Positions 6,944-14,567 of a stretch of DNA of 26,341 nucleotides are shown here, piece after piece. Position 1 is the first letter of the stretch. Every line of letters begins with the position of its first letter. Source of the DNA: an uncultured Pirellulales bacterium (GTDB taxonomy: Bacteria; Planctomycetota; Planctomycetia; Pirellulales; Lacipirellulaceae); the NCBI GenBank assembly GCA_947258835.1, contig CAMYJY010000014.1, positions 1-26,341 on the forward strand, in the 5' to 3' direction. The notes beneath the pieces were generated by a model. It was not told where the DNA came from and did no database searches. It saw only the letters and a program-made list of their open reading frames with translations. The position numbers and the translations under genes are program-made.

Positions 6944-7918
6944 ATGACCGTTTTGCAAGCTGCCATTGAAAAGGCCGATGTCCTGATCGAAGCCCTGGGC
7001 TGGATCCGTAGGTTTCGGGATAAAATCACGGTCATCAAAATTGGCGGCAGTGTCATGGAAGACCCGGAGGCACTCCGCCATTTGCTGATTGATATTGTCT
7101 TCATGGAAACCGTCGGCATGCGCCCGATTGTGGTCCATGGCGGTGGCGCTGCCATCAGTCGGGCCATGGCGGAGGCCGACATTCCGCCGCGGTTCATCCA
7201 GGGGCGTCGCCACACGGATGCCCAGACACTTCAGATTGTGGAGCGAGTGCTGGCCGGTGAAGTCAACGAATCCCTGGCGGCCCGCATCGAAGAGTATGGC
7301 GGCCGAGCCATGCCCCTTAATTTTGGGGGCACCAACAACAATGTGCTGTTTGGTGAGCGACTCCAGCTGCAAGACGAGCAGGGAAACCCGCTGGACTTAG
7401 GGGCGGTGGGGCAGGTAACCCAGGTGGACCGTCAAACCCTGGATAACTTGACCTATGCCGGGCAAGTCCCCGTGATTCCTTCGATGTGTGAAACGGCGGA
7501 GGGAGAGCGACTGAATGTGAATGCCGACACGGCCGCCACGGCTGTGGCCCAGGCCGTGGGGGCGGAAAAATTGGTTTTTCTCAGCGACATCAATGGCGTC
7601 CGCCAACACAAAGACGATCCCGACTCGTTGATCCACTCCTTGACCGCGGCCACCGCGCGGCAGTTGATTGCAGGGGGCAACGTGGCGTCGGGTATGCTCC
7701 CCAAAGTCGAGGCCTGTTTGGAGACGCTGCAGACGGGGGTGGGGAAAATTCATATCATTGACGGGCGTTTGCGGCACTCGCTGCTGCTGGAAATTTACAC
7801 CAACCAAGGTGTGGGTACGGAAATCGTCGCCGACAACGGCGCACACGACACGCGGAGCTCTTCCCAGCACAGCACGGGAGGTGTCCAGCAGCCGGAAAGG
7901 ATGACGTCAGACGGTTAG
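6944..7918 (+). CDS. argB: N-acetylglutamate kinase
   Basis: Phosphorylates N-acetyl-L-glutamate, the second step of arginine synthesis. Amino-acid-kinase fold: ITVIKIGGSVMEDPEAL (about 28-44), VHGGGAAISRAM (about 63-74), GRRHTDAQTLQIVERVLAGE, LNVNADTAATAVA, LSDINGV and GMLPKVEACLETLQTGVGKIHIIDGR. IKIGGSVM replaces the more usual IKYGGNAM, and HGGGAAI the usual HGGGPQI. Residues 1-26 form an extra N-terminal helix-like segment; in this family such a helix is typical of hexameric, arginine-inhibited enzymes, so feedback control is likely. A Ser/Gln-rich tail of about 25 residues ends the protein (324 total). AAGG directly abuts the ATG, so the Shine-Dalgarno is poorly placed. First gene of the plus-strand arg cluster. 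Confidence 0.93.
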   Translation: MTVLQAAIEKADVLIEALGWIRRFRDKITVIKIGGSVMEDPEALRHLLIDIVFMETVGMRPIVVHGGGAAISRAMAEADIPPRFIQGRRHTDAQTLQIVERVLAGEVNESLAARIEEYGGRAMPLNFGGTNNNVLFGERLQLQDEQGNPLDLGAVGQVTQVDRQTLDNLTYAGQVPVIPSMCETAEGERLNVNADTAATAVAQAVGAEKLVFLSDINGVRQHKDDPDSLIHSLTAATARQLIAGGNVASGMLPKVEACLETLQTGVGKIHIIDGRLRHSLLLEIYTNQGVGTEIVADNGAHDTRSSSQHSTGGVQQPERMTSDG

Positions 7919-8032
7919 GGGACGTGCAGTCCAGACCCGCCAAGCCCCTGAGTCTGCCGTTGGCCCCTCCCTAACGACCGCGCACCAGTGCTTGCAACAC
8001 AAACCCTTTGCCTCCGATCCCAGTGAAATTTC

Positions 8033-9241
8033 ATGGTCCACACCACCGCCACCCCTTCGCTTTCCACCACCACGCGGCAGCTGTTTGACGAGTATGTAAT
8101 TCCCAACTACGGCCGCTTCCCCGTGGCCTTGGTGCGTGGTGCCGGCTCCGAGGTCTGGGACGATCAGGGCCGGCGTTATTTGGATTTTTTTCCGGGCTGG
8201 GGCTGCAATTTGTTGGGGCATTGCGCCGCGCCCATTGTGGCGGCCCTGACCGAACAAGCCGCCCAACTGATCCACGTCCCCAATAGCTGGTACATGGAGG
8301 CCCAGGGACGGTGGGCTCAGCTGCTGAGCGAGCGAAGTTTTGGTGGGCAGGCATTTTTTTGTAACTCAGGTGCCGAAGCCAATGAAGCGGCCATCAAGCT
8401 GGCCCGACTGCATACGCCGGCCCCGCGCTACAAGATCATCACCTTTACCGGTGGCTTTCACGGACGCACCTTCGCCGCGATCACGGCCACCGCGCAGCCC
8501 AAGTACCACGCGGACATTGGCCCCTTGTTGCCCGGTTTCAACTACGCGCCCTTTGGCGATCTGGCCGCTGTCGAGGCCCTGATTGATGACGAGACGGCCG
8601 CCATCATGGTCGAGCCCATCCAAGGCGAAGGGGGCATTCGTTTACCCCCCGCAGGCTTCTTGGCCGGTCTGCGGCAGTTGGCCGATCAGCACGCCCTGCT
8701 GCTGATCTTTGACGAGGTGCAAGCGGGCTGCGGACGCACCGGAAAATGGTTTGCCCATCAACATTTTGGTGTGCAACCGGATATCATGACGCTCGCCAAA
8801 AGTCTGTGCGGAGGCGTGCCGGGGGGTGCGATGCTGGCCACGAAGGAAGTCGCAGCCAGCTTACGACCCGGGATGCATGCGGCCACCTTTGGCGGCAATC
8901 CGCTGGCAGCACGGGCCGGCATTGCCACGCTGGAAATGATTGAACAAGAACACTTGCTCGACCGGGCGACGGACCTGGGGGAAGCCTTCCGCGCCAGGCT
9001 GGCTCCCCTGGTGGATGAGCTGCCGTACGTGAAGGAACTCCGTTATTGTGGTTTGATGATCGGCCTGGAACTGAGCCTGGATGCCACCCGGCTCGTGCAG
9101 ACTTGCCTGGAGGCCGGGCTCCTGATCAACTGCACCCAGGGGAATGTGGTGCGTTTGCTGCCCGCGATGACCCTCACCGATGAGCAGCTGCAAGAAGGTT
9201 GCCACATCCTTTGTCAAGCAATTCGAGAATTTGAACACTAG
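8033..9241 (+). CDS. argD: Acetylornithine aminotransferase
   Basis: PLP-dependent class III aminotransferase converting N-acetylglutamate semialdehyde to N-acetylornithine; many members also act on succinyldiaminopimelate. Visible: DDQGRRYLDFFPGWGCNLLGH, CNSGAEANEAAIKLAR (PLP phosphate contacts), TFTGGFHGRTFA, EPIQGEGG, LLIFDEVQAGCGRTGKWFA with the PLP-contacting Asp, the Schiff-base Lys in TLAKSLCGG, and HAATFGGNPLA. Length 402 residues is normal. It follows argB by 114 bases and precedes argF by 24. The context, between argB and argF, favours ArgD over related ornithine or GABA aminotransferases. Confidence 0.94.
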   Translation: MVHTTATPSLSTTTRQLFDEYVIPNYGRFPVALVRGAGSEVWDDQGRRYLDFFPGWGCNLLGHCAAPIVAALTEQAAQLIHVPNSWYMEAQGRWAQLLSERSFGGQAFFCNSGAEANEAAIKLARLHTPAPRYKIITFTGGFHGRTFAAITATAQPKYHADIGPLLPGFNYAPFGDLAAVEALIDDETAAIMVEPIQGEGGIRLPPAGFLAGLRQLADQHALLLIFDEVQAGCGRTGKWFAHQHFGVQPDIMTLAKSLCGGVPGGAMLATKEVAASLRPGMHAATFGGNPLAARAGIATLEMIEQEHLLDRATDLGEAFRARLAPLVDELPYVKELRYCGLMIGLELSLDATRLVQTCLEAGLLINCTQGNVVRLLPAMTLTDEQLQEGCHILCQAIREFEH

Positions 9242-9265
9242 CTTGCCCGCCACCCACACACTCCC

Positions 9266-10231
9266 ATGCGCCATCTACTCACACTCAACGACGTTTCGCC
9301 GGAAGAAATTCTGCGGATTTTTGCCCTCACCCAAGACTTGAAAACCAAGTTGGCCGCAGGCGTGCGGGAACCGTTGTTTCCCGGTCGCGTCATGGCCTTG
9401 CTCTTCGAAAAGCCTTCGCTGCGGACCCGCGTTAGTTTTCAGGCCGGCATGTCCCATTTGGGGGGCTCCAGCCTGATGCTGGGCGACGACGTGGGGTTTG
9501 GGAAACGGGAACGGCCGGACGATTTCACGCGCGTGATTTGTGAATTTGTGGACGTGTTGGTGGTCCGCTCCAAGCGGCATCAAACAGTGGAAGAGGTGGC
9601 CCGCCATGCCACCTGTCCGGTAATCAACGGTCTGACGGATCGTTCGCACCCCTGCCAAGCGCTGGCAGATCTGTACACCCTGAAAGAGCACTTGGGCAGT
9701 CTCGCCGCGGCCAAGCTGGCTTGGGTGGGAGATGCCAATAACGTTGCCTCCAGCCTGGCCGTGGCCTGCGGCAAGTTAGGAGTGCCCTTCGCCATCGCGG
9801 CACCTCCGGGTTATCAATTTGCCGACCAGCAGTTGGCGGCCTGGCGGCAGGCGTTCCCGGACTGGGAACTGCTGGCGACCTCGGATCCTCGCGAGGCGGT
9901 CGCCGGTGCTGCTGCGGTCTATACCGATGTGTGGGCCAGCATGGGACAAGAACAGGAGCAGGCCCAGCGGAAGGCTGATTTTGCCGACTATCAAGTCAAC
10001 GAGCGGCTCATGGCAGCCGCCCCCGAGGGGGCTTATTTCATGCACTGCTTACCCGCGCGGCGGGGGCAGGAAGTGAGTGATGGCGTGCTGGATAGTGCTG
10101 CCAGCATCGTCGTGCCCCAGGCGGGCAACCGTCTCCACGTGCAAAAGGGGATTTTGGCCTGGTTGCTCGGTGCCGCCGGCTCCGGCGAGGGCAGCGGGGC
10201 CGCCGTACGTGGCGCGCCACCGCAGCGCTAG
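9266..10231 (+). CDS. argF: Ornithine carbamoyltransferase
   Basis: Condenses carbamoyl phosphate with ornithine to citrulline. Carbamoyl-phosphate motif FEKPSLRTRVSF (about 49-60; Leu replaces the usual Thr of STRTR), DRSHPCQALADL (about 133-144), WVGDANNVASSL (about 161-172, ornithine side), DVWASMGQE (about 233-241) and MHCLPARRGQEV (about 269-280). Asp-rather-than-Trp features and the SMG loop fit OTCase better than N-acetylornithine or putrescine carbamoyltransferases, but that is not proven. The natural end is near ILAWLLG; about 20 further Gly/Ala-rich residues follow. argC, argJ, argG and argH are not in the window. Confidence 0.93.
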   Translation: MRHLLTLNDVSPEEILRIFALTQDLKTKLAAGVREPLFPGRVMALLFEKPSLRTRVSFQAGMSHLGGSSLMLGDDVGFGKRERPDDFTRVICEFVDVLVVRSKRHQTVEEVARHATCPVINGLTDRSHPCQALADLYTLKEHLGSLAAAKLAWVGDANNVASSLAVACGKLGVPFAIAAPPGYQFADQQLAAWRQAFPDWELLATSDPREAVAGAAAVYTDVWASMGQEQEQAQRKADFADYQVNERLMAAAPEGAYFMHCLPARRGQEVSDGVLDSAASIVVPQAGNRLHVQKGILAWLLGAAGSGEGSGAAVRGAPPQR

Positions 10232-10330
10232 CCGGAATCCAGGGGGCGTGGGTAGGGATGGCTGCGCCGCGGGCAGTCGGTCCTGCTTCCACAACCTGCT
10301 GCCAGCCATATGACTTTGAGGAACCTATTG

Positions 10331-11074
10331 ATGACCACACGCCATGACGGCCGCACCTCCTCCACGGCCCTGCGTCCTGTCCGCATCGAACGGGAGGTTC
10401 CCGGGGCCGCTCCGGGGAAGGTGCAAGTCCATGCCGGTGAGACGGTTGTCTTGTGCACTGCCAGTGTGTCCGCGGAAGTGCCTCCCTGGCTGGCGGGAGC
10501 CGGTAAGGGCTGGGTCACGGCGGAGTACAATATGCTGCCGGGCAGCACGAGCCCGCGGAAACGGCGGGATCGGAGTGGCAAGCTGGACGGCCGGACGTCG
10601 GAAATTCAGCGGCTCATCGGCCGCAGCCTGCGGGCGGTGGTGGACCTGCAGGCCTTGGGCGAACGCATGATCACCGTCGATTGCGATGTGCTGCAAGCCG
10701 ACGGCGGCACCCGTACGGCCAGCATCACCGGTGGGTTTATTGCCTTGGTGGAGGCACTGCGCGGGCTCCCTGAGCTGGACCCTGCCACCTGTCGACCGTT
10801 GTCCGACAGCGTCGCCGCCGTCAGTGTGGGCATTGTCGCGGGGGAGATCCTACTCGACCTGGACTATCATGAGGACGTTGGTGCGGACGTGGATATGAAC
10901 ATCGTCATGACCGGAGGCGGGCAGTTCGTCGAGGTCCAAGGGTGCGGCGAGGAGGCCACATTCAGCGCAGACCAATTAACCGGGCTGGTCGCGGTGGCCC
11001 AGCAAGGAGTTGCCGAACTCACTCAGTTGCAGCGGAAGGCCCTGGGCCCGCAGTGGCCACTGCCCGTGCTGTAG
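10331..11074 (+). CDS. rph: Ribonuclease PH
   Basis: Phosphate-dependent 3'-5' exoribonuclease that trims tRNA 3' ends. Typical sequence: RHDGRTSSTALRPVRIER at the start, GKGWVTAEYNMLPGST, KLDGRTSEIQRLIGRSLRAVVDL with the basic RNA-binding patch, ITVDCDVLQADGGTRTASITG (phosphate site GTR), DLDYHEDVGADVDMNIVMT and QGCGEEATFS. The frame starts at 10310, but the ATG at 10331 has GAGG 10 bases upstream and matches the family start, giving 247 residues. It lies 99 bases downstream of argF and may be read through from the arg cluster; no functional link to arginine is implied. Confidence 0.95.
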   Translation: MTTRHDGRTSSTALRPVRIEREVPGAAPGKVQVHAGETVVLCTASVSAEVPPWLAGAGKGWVTAEYNMLPGSTSPRKRRDRSGKLDGRTSEIQRLIGRSLRAVVDLQALGERMITVDCDVLQADGGTRTASITGGFIALVEALRGLPELDPATCRPLSDSVAAVSVGIVAGEILLDLDYHEDVGADVDMNIVMTGGGQFVEVQGCGEEATFSADQLTGLVAVAQQGVAELTQLQRKALGPQWPLPVL

Positions 11075-11181
11075 AGGTCGATCCACCCCCAGGCGTTCTC
11101 CAGGAGGGTTTAGGCGTTGGGCAGATGAGAACTTACCCATCGACAGCCCAATGGAGTCGCTTCGCGGGGATTTTCGATCAT

Positions 11182-11207
11182 GCGGCAGGTAAAAACTTAC
11201 CTGCCGC
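11182..11207. repeat. Perfect 11-bp-stem hairpin after rph
   Basis: GCGGCAGGTAA (11182-11192) and TTACCTGCCGC (11197-11207) pair perfectly around a 4-base loop AAAC. No T-run follows. It lies between rph and the likely glycosyltransferase start (11240), inside the longer possible frame that begins at 11180, which argues against that longer start. It could be a processing or attenuation structure in the leader. Confidence 0.7.
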
Positions 11208-11239
11208 TGACAACCGGCAACAACGGCGTATCGTTTCGC

Positions 11240-12109
11240 ATGCCCAGCACCGTCGTCGTGATTCCCTGTTACAACGAGGCCTGTCGCCTCGACATCGACC
11301 GTTTTCTGCGCTATCTCCGCAACGATCCGCCTGCCCGGCTGTTGTTCGTGGATGACGGCAGTACGGACGACACGCGGATCATGCTCCAGGCCCTGCAAGC
11401 CGTAGCCCCTGAGTGGGCCGATATCTTGCCGCTGGAGACAAACCGTGGCAAGGCGGAAGCCGTGCGGCGGGGCATGTTGGCCGCCCTCGGCAGTGGCGCC
11501 GATTTTGTGGGCTATTGGGATGCGGATCTGGCCACACCGCTGGAGGTGATCGGTCGATTTTGTGAGCGGTTGCAGGCAGCCGAGTCGCTGCAGGCCGTGT
11601 TTGGCGCCCGCGTACGCCTGTTGGGCCGCGATATCCGCCGACATCTGTCACGCCATCTGCTGGGACGTGCCTTTGCCATGGGCGCATCGTGCGTGTTGGG
11701 GCTGGGAATTTACGATACGCAGTGCGGTGCCAAGCTCTTCCGAGGGAATCAGCGGACGCGGGAACTTTTTCACACGCCCTTCTGTAGCAAGTGGATCTTT
11801 GATGTGGAGTTGATCGCTCGCATGATTGCGGTGGATCAGCAGCGGGGACCCACCCTGCGTTCCCTCTACGAATTGCCCCTCGACACGTGGCACGATGTGG
11901 ACGGCTCCAAAGTCAAACCGCGCGATTTTCTGGCGGCGCTGGTCGACCTCCATCGCATCTACCGACGTTATCTCCGCGGGGTACCGCGGCTGGTTGACAG
12001 GGAGCTGGTTGACCGTGAGTTGGAGCCCGTGCGGGAAAACACACCGCAGGAGCAACCGCTTTCTCCAGCGGCCACATCGCAGCCAGCTCGCCACCCGGCC
12101 GAAGTCTAG
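11240..12109 (+). CDS. GT2 glycosyltransferase, dolichyl-phosphate glucose synthase (ALG5)-like
   Basis: Likely transfers a sugar from a nucleotide sugar to a polyprenyl phosphate at the cytoplasmic membrane. GT-A motifs: VVVIPCYNEACRLD at the start, LLFVDDGSTDDT (about 35-46), ETNRGKAEAVRRGM, the metal-binding DAD in GYWDADLATPLEVI (about 92-105), and YDTQCGAKLFRG (about 157-168), which is the ALG5/DPG-synthase signature DTQCGxKLF. No C-terminal transmembrane pair is seen, so it would be peripheral. The tail after about 240 is charged and low-complexity, with a duplicated LVDRE. The frame can begin at 11180, but ATG 11240 starts directly at the family fold. No good Shine-Dalgarno is visible at either. 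The sugar is unknown. Confidence 0.8.
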   Translation: MPSTVVVIPCYNEACRLDIDRFLRYLRNDPPARLLFVDDGSTDDTRIMLQALQAVAPEWADILPLETNRGKAEAVRRGMLAALGSGADFVGYWDADLATPLEVIGRFCERLQAAESLQAVFGARVRLLGRDIRRHLSRHLLGRAFAMGASCVLGLGIYDTQCGAKLFRGNQRTRELFHTPFCSKWIFDVELIARMIAVDQQRGPTLRSLYELPLDTWHDVDGSKVKPRDFLAALVDLHRIYRRYLRGVPRLVDRELVDRELEPVRENTPQEQPLSPAATSQPARHPAEV

Positions 12110-12164
12110 CGGGCGGAATTCGTGCTCAGCTGCCACGCTGCTTGCAGGCCCATGCATGGCCCAT

Positions 12165-12195
12165 GTCATTCCCGCGCAGGCGGGAATCTAGTGAC
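12165..12195. repeat. REP-like palindrome
   Basis: ATTCCCGC and GCGGGAAT (12168-12175, 12180-12187) pair around a 4-base centre, and GTC/GAC at the outer ends extends the symmetry. This is the widespread type of short bacterial palindromic repeat. The GCGCGGGAATGAC half matches the tandem array at positions 1-67. It lies 55 bases after the glycosyltransferase stop. Confidence 0.75.
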
Positions 12196-12213
12196 AGCCT
12201 ACTAGCTGAGAAT

Positions 12214-12309
12214 TTTGAACCACGACGAAACAACGGAAACAACGTCCACCACGAATCAACAAACGAAAAAATAAGTCTCTGTTCGTCGTCGCGTTGTTTC
12301 GTTGTGGTT
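12214..12309. repeat. Inverted-repeat element of the AACCACGACGAAACAACG family, locus 1
   Basis: AACCACGACGAAACAACG at 12218-12235 is repeated in inverse at 12292-12309 with one mismatch, giving an element of about 92 bp. Its left 58 bases (12214-12273) recur in inverted orientation at 15502-15559 with one substitution and one indel. A related pair of ends is found at 14238-14264 and 14439-14465. No coding capacity is visible. Confidence 0.7.
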
Positions 12310-12315
12310 TGTGCT

Positions 12316-12395
12316 TGCTGCTAGCGCCCTACAAAGGCATGCCAGTACTGTCCGAGCGGTAGCTCGCTGGTGCGTTGGCCAGCCTGATCCGGACC
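12316..12395. repeat. Gene-end repeat with CGAGCGGTAGCTCG, copy 1
   Basis: Shares with 15652-15752 the order CTAC AAAGGCA-like block, CGAGCGGTAGCTCGCT (5-bp stem, GGTA loop; 12353-12366) and GCGTTGGC. Both copies end next to the stop of a minus-strand gene and are in the same orientation. They could act as transcript-end structures for those genes, or be mobile repeats that settle there. Confidence 0.55.
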
Positions 12396-13235
12396 TTACG
12401 CGGGGGCGCAGCTGCCGTCCATCGCGCCATCGCAGTCGCTTTGATAGGCCGACATTTCATCCAGTTCGCGTGAGATGGCAAACTTGAGATAGAGGAAGAT
12501 CACCGTCGTCAGCGCGATGACGCTCCAGCTGAGGGCGTGCAAATAACCGACCTCTTGAAAATTTTCCTGCCATTTCATCAGGCCCAGGGCACCAATCGAC
12601 CCCAAGATTCCCAGGGTTCCAGCAAACGTGACGGCGATCATCCGCTCGCAGTCCAGGTAGTCCCGATAAGGAATGGGTTGAAAAAAGGCCCGTGCTTCCG
12701 CTTGTCCCCAGTCCTTTAGAGTTTCCACCGGTCGCAATGCATATCCGGCCTGGAGGAATCGGTCTCGGTTTTCCAAGTGCGTCTCGAGCAGCTTCCGCAT
12801 GTTGTTCGTCGGCTCGCGGAGCATGACAAAATCATCCGCAATCGTATTGCCCCCATCGTAGTTCAGCGTGCGTGCCAGCACGTCGTCCGTAAAGTCGCTG
12901 GTCAGCGCCACGCGCGCATCACCGCCCGCCAAACAGTACACGGCCGCTCGGCAGTCATGTTCGGGGTGGCAGAAGGTGAATTCCTTATTCCCTTTGTGCC
13001 AGAGTACTTCCTCTCGGAAGATCCCTAGCGGTACGAAGCCCAGCTCCACGAGTTGCTGGTAGTAGTCGGCATACGTGGAGGAAGATTCCAGGGGCGACAG
13101 GTCCGACGGACCACCGCACACGGAGTGGCGGTACCGATGCAGACCAAGTCCCCGCACCAGGTGCGGGCCGCAGATGCGGCCCACCACCACCAATGCCAGG
13201 ATGTGCACAATCCATTCAGGAATCAAACCGAACAT
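12396..13235 (-). CDS. Uncharacterised membrane protein with three predicted TM segments
   Basis: I do not recognise the family. From ATG 13235 it has 279 residues: one hydrophobic segment at about 6-23 (PEWIVHILALVVVG), a soluble region at about 30-195, and two further hydrophobic segments at about 199-220 and 233-252 separated by a short loop. The tail is acidic and Cys-containing (SDCDGAMDGSC). The central part has mixed alpha/beta character, with CHPEHDCRAAVYCLAGG and TLNYDGGNTIADDFVM but no catalytic motif I can name. The frame extends upstream to 13334, but those 33 residues look non-coding. GGAG lies about 13 bases before the chosen ATG. It is probably monocistronic, with repeats downstream. 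Confidence 0.75.
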   Translation of the reverse strand: MFGLIPEWIVHILALVVVGRICGPHLVRGLGLHRYRHSVCGGPSDLSPLESSSTYADYYQQLVELGFVPLGIFREEVLWHKGNKEFTFCHPEHDCRAAVYCLAGGDARVALTSDFTDDVLARTLNYDGGNTIADDFVMLREPTNNMRKLLETHLENRDRFLQAGYALRPVETLKDWGQAEARAFFQPIPYRDYLDCERMIAVTFAGTLGILGSIGALGLMKWQENFQEVGYLHALSWSVIALTTVIFLYLKFAISRELDEMSAYQSDCDGAMDGSCAPA

Positions 13236-13391
13236 ATCCGGAAGTCTCCGGGAGAGATTCAAGCCAACGCTACTGAAAAATGATAGGTTGCCTAGCTGCC
13301 TAGTGCAGCTTTCTCTCCGAGAAGAACGCTTCAATCCCGGTAGCTTCCCCGACCCCTGGTCGGGTTCTGCTGATGAATCCGAAACGGAGGG

Positions 13392-14063
13392 CTAGAGCAC
13401 GTAAGTAGGGCGGTGCGACGCGTACTCGATATCGACGTGGCCGTCTCCATCCAGATCCACACCACCGCGCCAGGCGTGCAGGCGGTAGTCGGCACCCGGG
13501 CGATAGTCACTTCCCTCAGCCGCTACCCGCACATAGCGGACGTTTTCGCCGGGTTCGAGCTCCTGGTCTTCCCAGCGCTCCCTGACGGGCTCCACACGAT
13601 AGACGGGCCGCTCCCGATACGTCGCGTCTGCCTCAACGGGGGGCAGGGCGTCCGCGTAACGTAGGCGACGCGTAGCAACCGGACGTCGCCGGCGGACGTA
13701 ACGTGGGGCATCGTCGATGGCCCAGTGCCATAAGATGTTTTGGATTACCCGCAGGGACAAACCGCCCAGGCGATCTTGGCAGGCCTGCTTGGCCTCCTGC
13801 CAGGCCGTCTCGTGGCGGGCCAGCTCCAGCAGTTCGTGACCCTGATGCGTGAGCCGCACGCAGGGAATTCCCGCACTGGTGCGATCGACCTCCTGCAGCA
13901 GACCCGCGTCGATCAGCAGCCGCAGATGATGGCGAATTTTTTCGTTGTCCACTTCGCTCTGCTCCACGTGGGGCGCCACGCGTAACGCACTTACCGAACA
14001 GTCCGCTCCGCGGTTTTCGATATCGAGTAACAAGTGCCGGGCTAAATCAAGATCACGTTTCAT
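13392..14063 (-). CDS. DUF2513 winged-helix protein with C-terminal extension
   Basis: Residues 1-115 match the DUF2513 pattern: MKRDLDLARHLLLDIE, then a winged-helix-like IRHHLRLLIDAGLLQEVD, RLTHQGHELLELAR and WQEAKQACQDRLGGLSLRVI. Members are small, often phage- or plasmid-associated, of unknown function, and may bind DNA. Here about 105 residues follow: an Arg-rich stretch (YVRRRRPVATRRLRY), a charged linker, and DLDGDGHVD near the end, which resembles an EF-hand/dockerin-type calcium loop. ATG 14063 has a strong GGAGG 10 bases upstream, so the longer frame to 14375 can be dismissed. The upstream 468 bases hold an inverted-repeat element. Confidence 0.82.
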   Translation of the reverse strand: MKRDLDLARHLLLDIENRGADCSVSALRVAPHVEQSEVDNEKIRHHLRLLIDAGLLQEVDRTSAGIPCVRLTHQGHELLELARHETAWQEAKQACQDRLGGLSLRVIQNILWHWAIDDAPRYVRRRRPVATRRLRYADALPPVEADATYRERPVYRVEPVRERWEDQELEPGENVRYVRVAAEGSDYRPGADYRLHAWRGGVDLDGDGHVDIEYASHRPTYVL

Positions 14064-14237
14064 CAGAGTGCACCTCCATTTGCAACCATCTCTGCGGTGA
14101 ATTGTGGGGCCTAGCTTGTCGCATCCTGGGTTGTGGGTCAATATCGTTTTGTCCGGGGAAGATCCCCTGGGTGCAGCCCCTCTTTGAGCTTGCCTGTAGG
14201 TGCTCAGTTTTTTTAAAGATGAGACTAATATGGATGG

Positions 14238-14465
14238 GAACCACGACGAAACAACGCGACGACGGGCTTTGTTTTGTACGTAATGGTTGTGTTCTGGTAC
14301 GAGCCGCGCGGTTTGGGTCTGGTCGTGCCGCCCCGTGCTAGCAAACATGCTGCTCTCCAAAAGGAGGACCACCAACGCACGAAAGCAAGTGAAAGAGTAG
14401 CATGAATCATGACGGAACGACGCCAGGGCGTAGTCAAACGTCGTTTCGTCGTTTCGTCGCGGTTC
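14238..14465. repeat. Inverted-repeat-bounded element of the AACCACGACGAAACAACG family, locus 2
   Basis: Ends of about 27 bp (14238-14264 and 14439-14465) are inverse copies of each other with about 4 mismatches, and match the end motif at 12218-12235. The roughly 170-bp interior has no gene I can support; it contains CTCCAAAAGGAG, a small palindrome. The element occupies most of the gap between the DUF2513 gene (start 14063) and the cold-shock gene (start 14568). The remaining sequence presumably holds the two divergent promoters, which I cannot assign. Confidence 0.6.
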
Positions 14466-14567
14466 TCTTTCATACTTCTTCCCCTTGCACGGAATTGCTA
14501 TCTGTTGCTGTGCTAGCTAAACTTAAGCAGGGTGGATGTTCTCAGTGGGTTACGGGTAAATCAAACA

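Noticed and set aside
6763..7215. Minus-strand frame of 150 codons before argB
   Set aside because: Overlaps the conserved argB N-terminus in antisense and shows no protein-like pattern.
14064..14375. 104-residue N-terminal extension of the DUF2513 protein
   Set aside because: ATG 14063 with GGAGG fits the family; the extension overlaps the inverted-repeat element.
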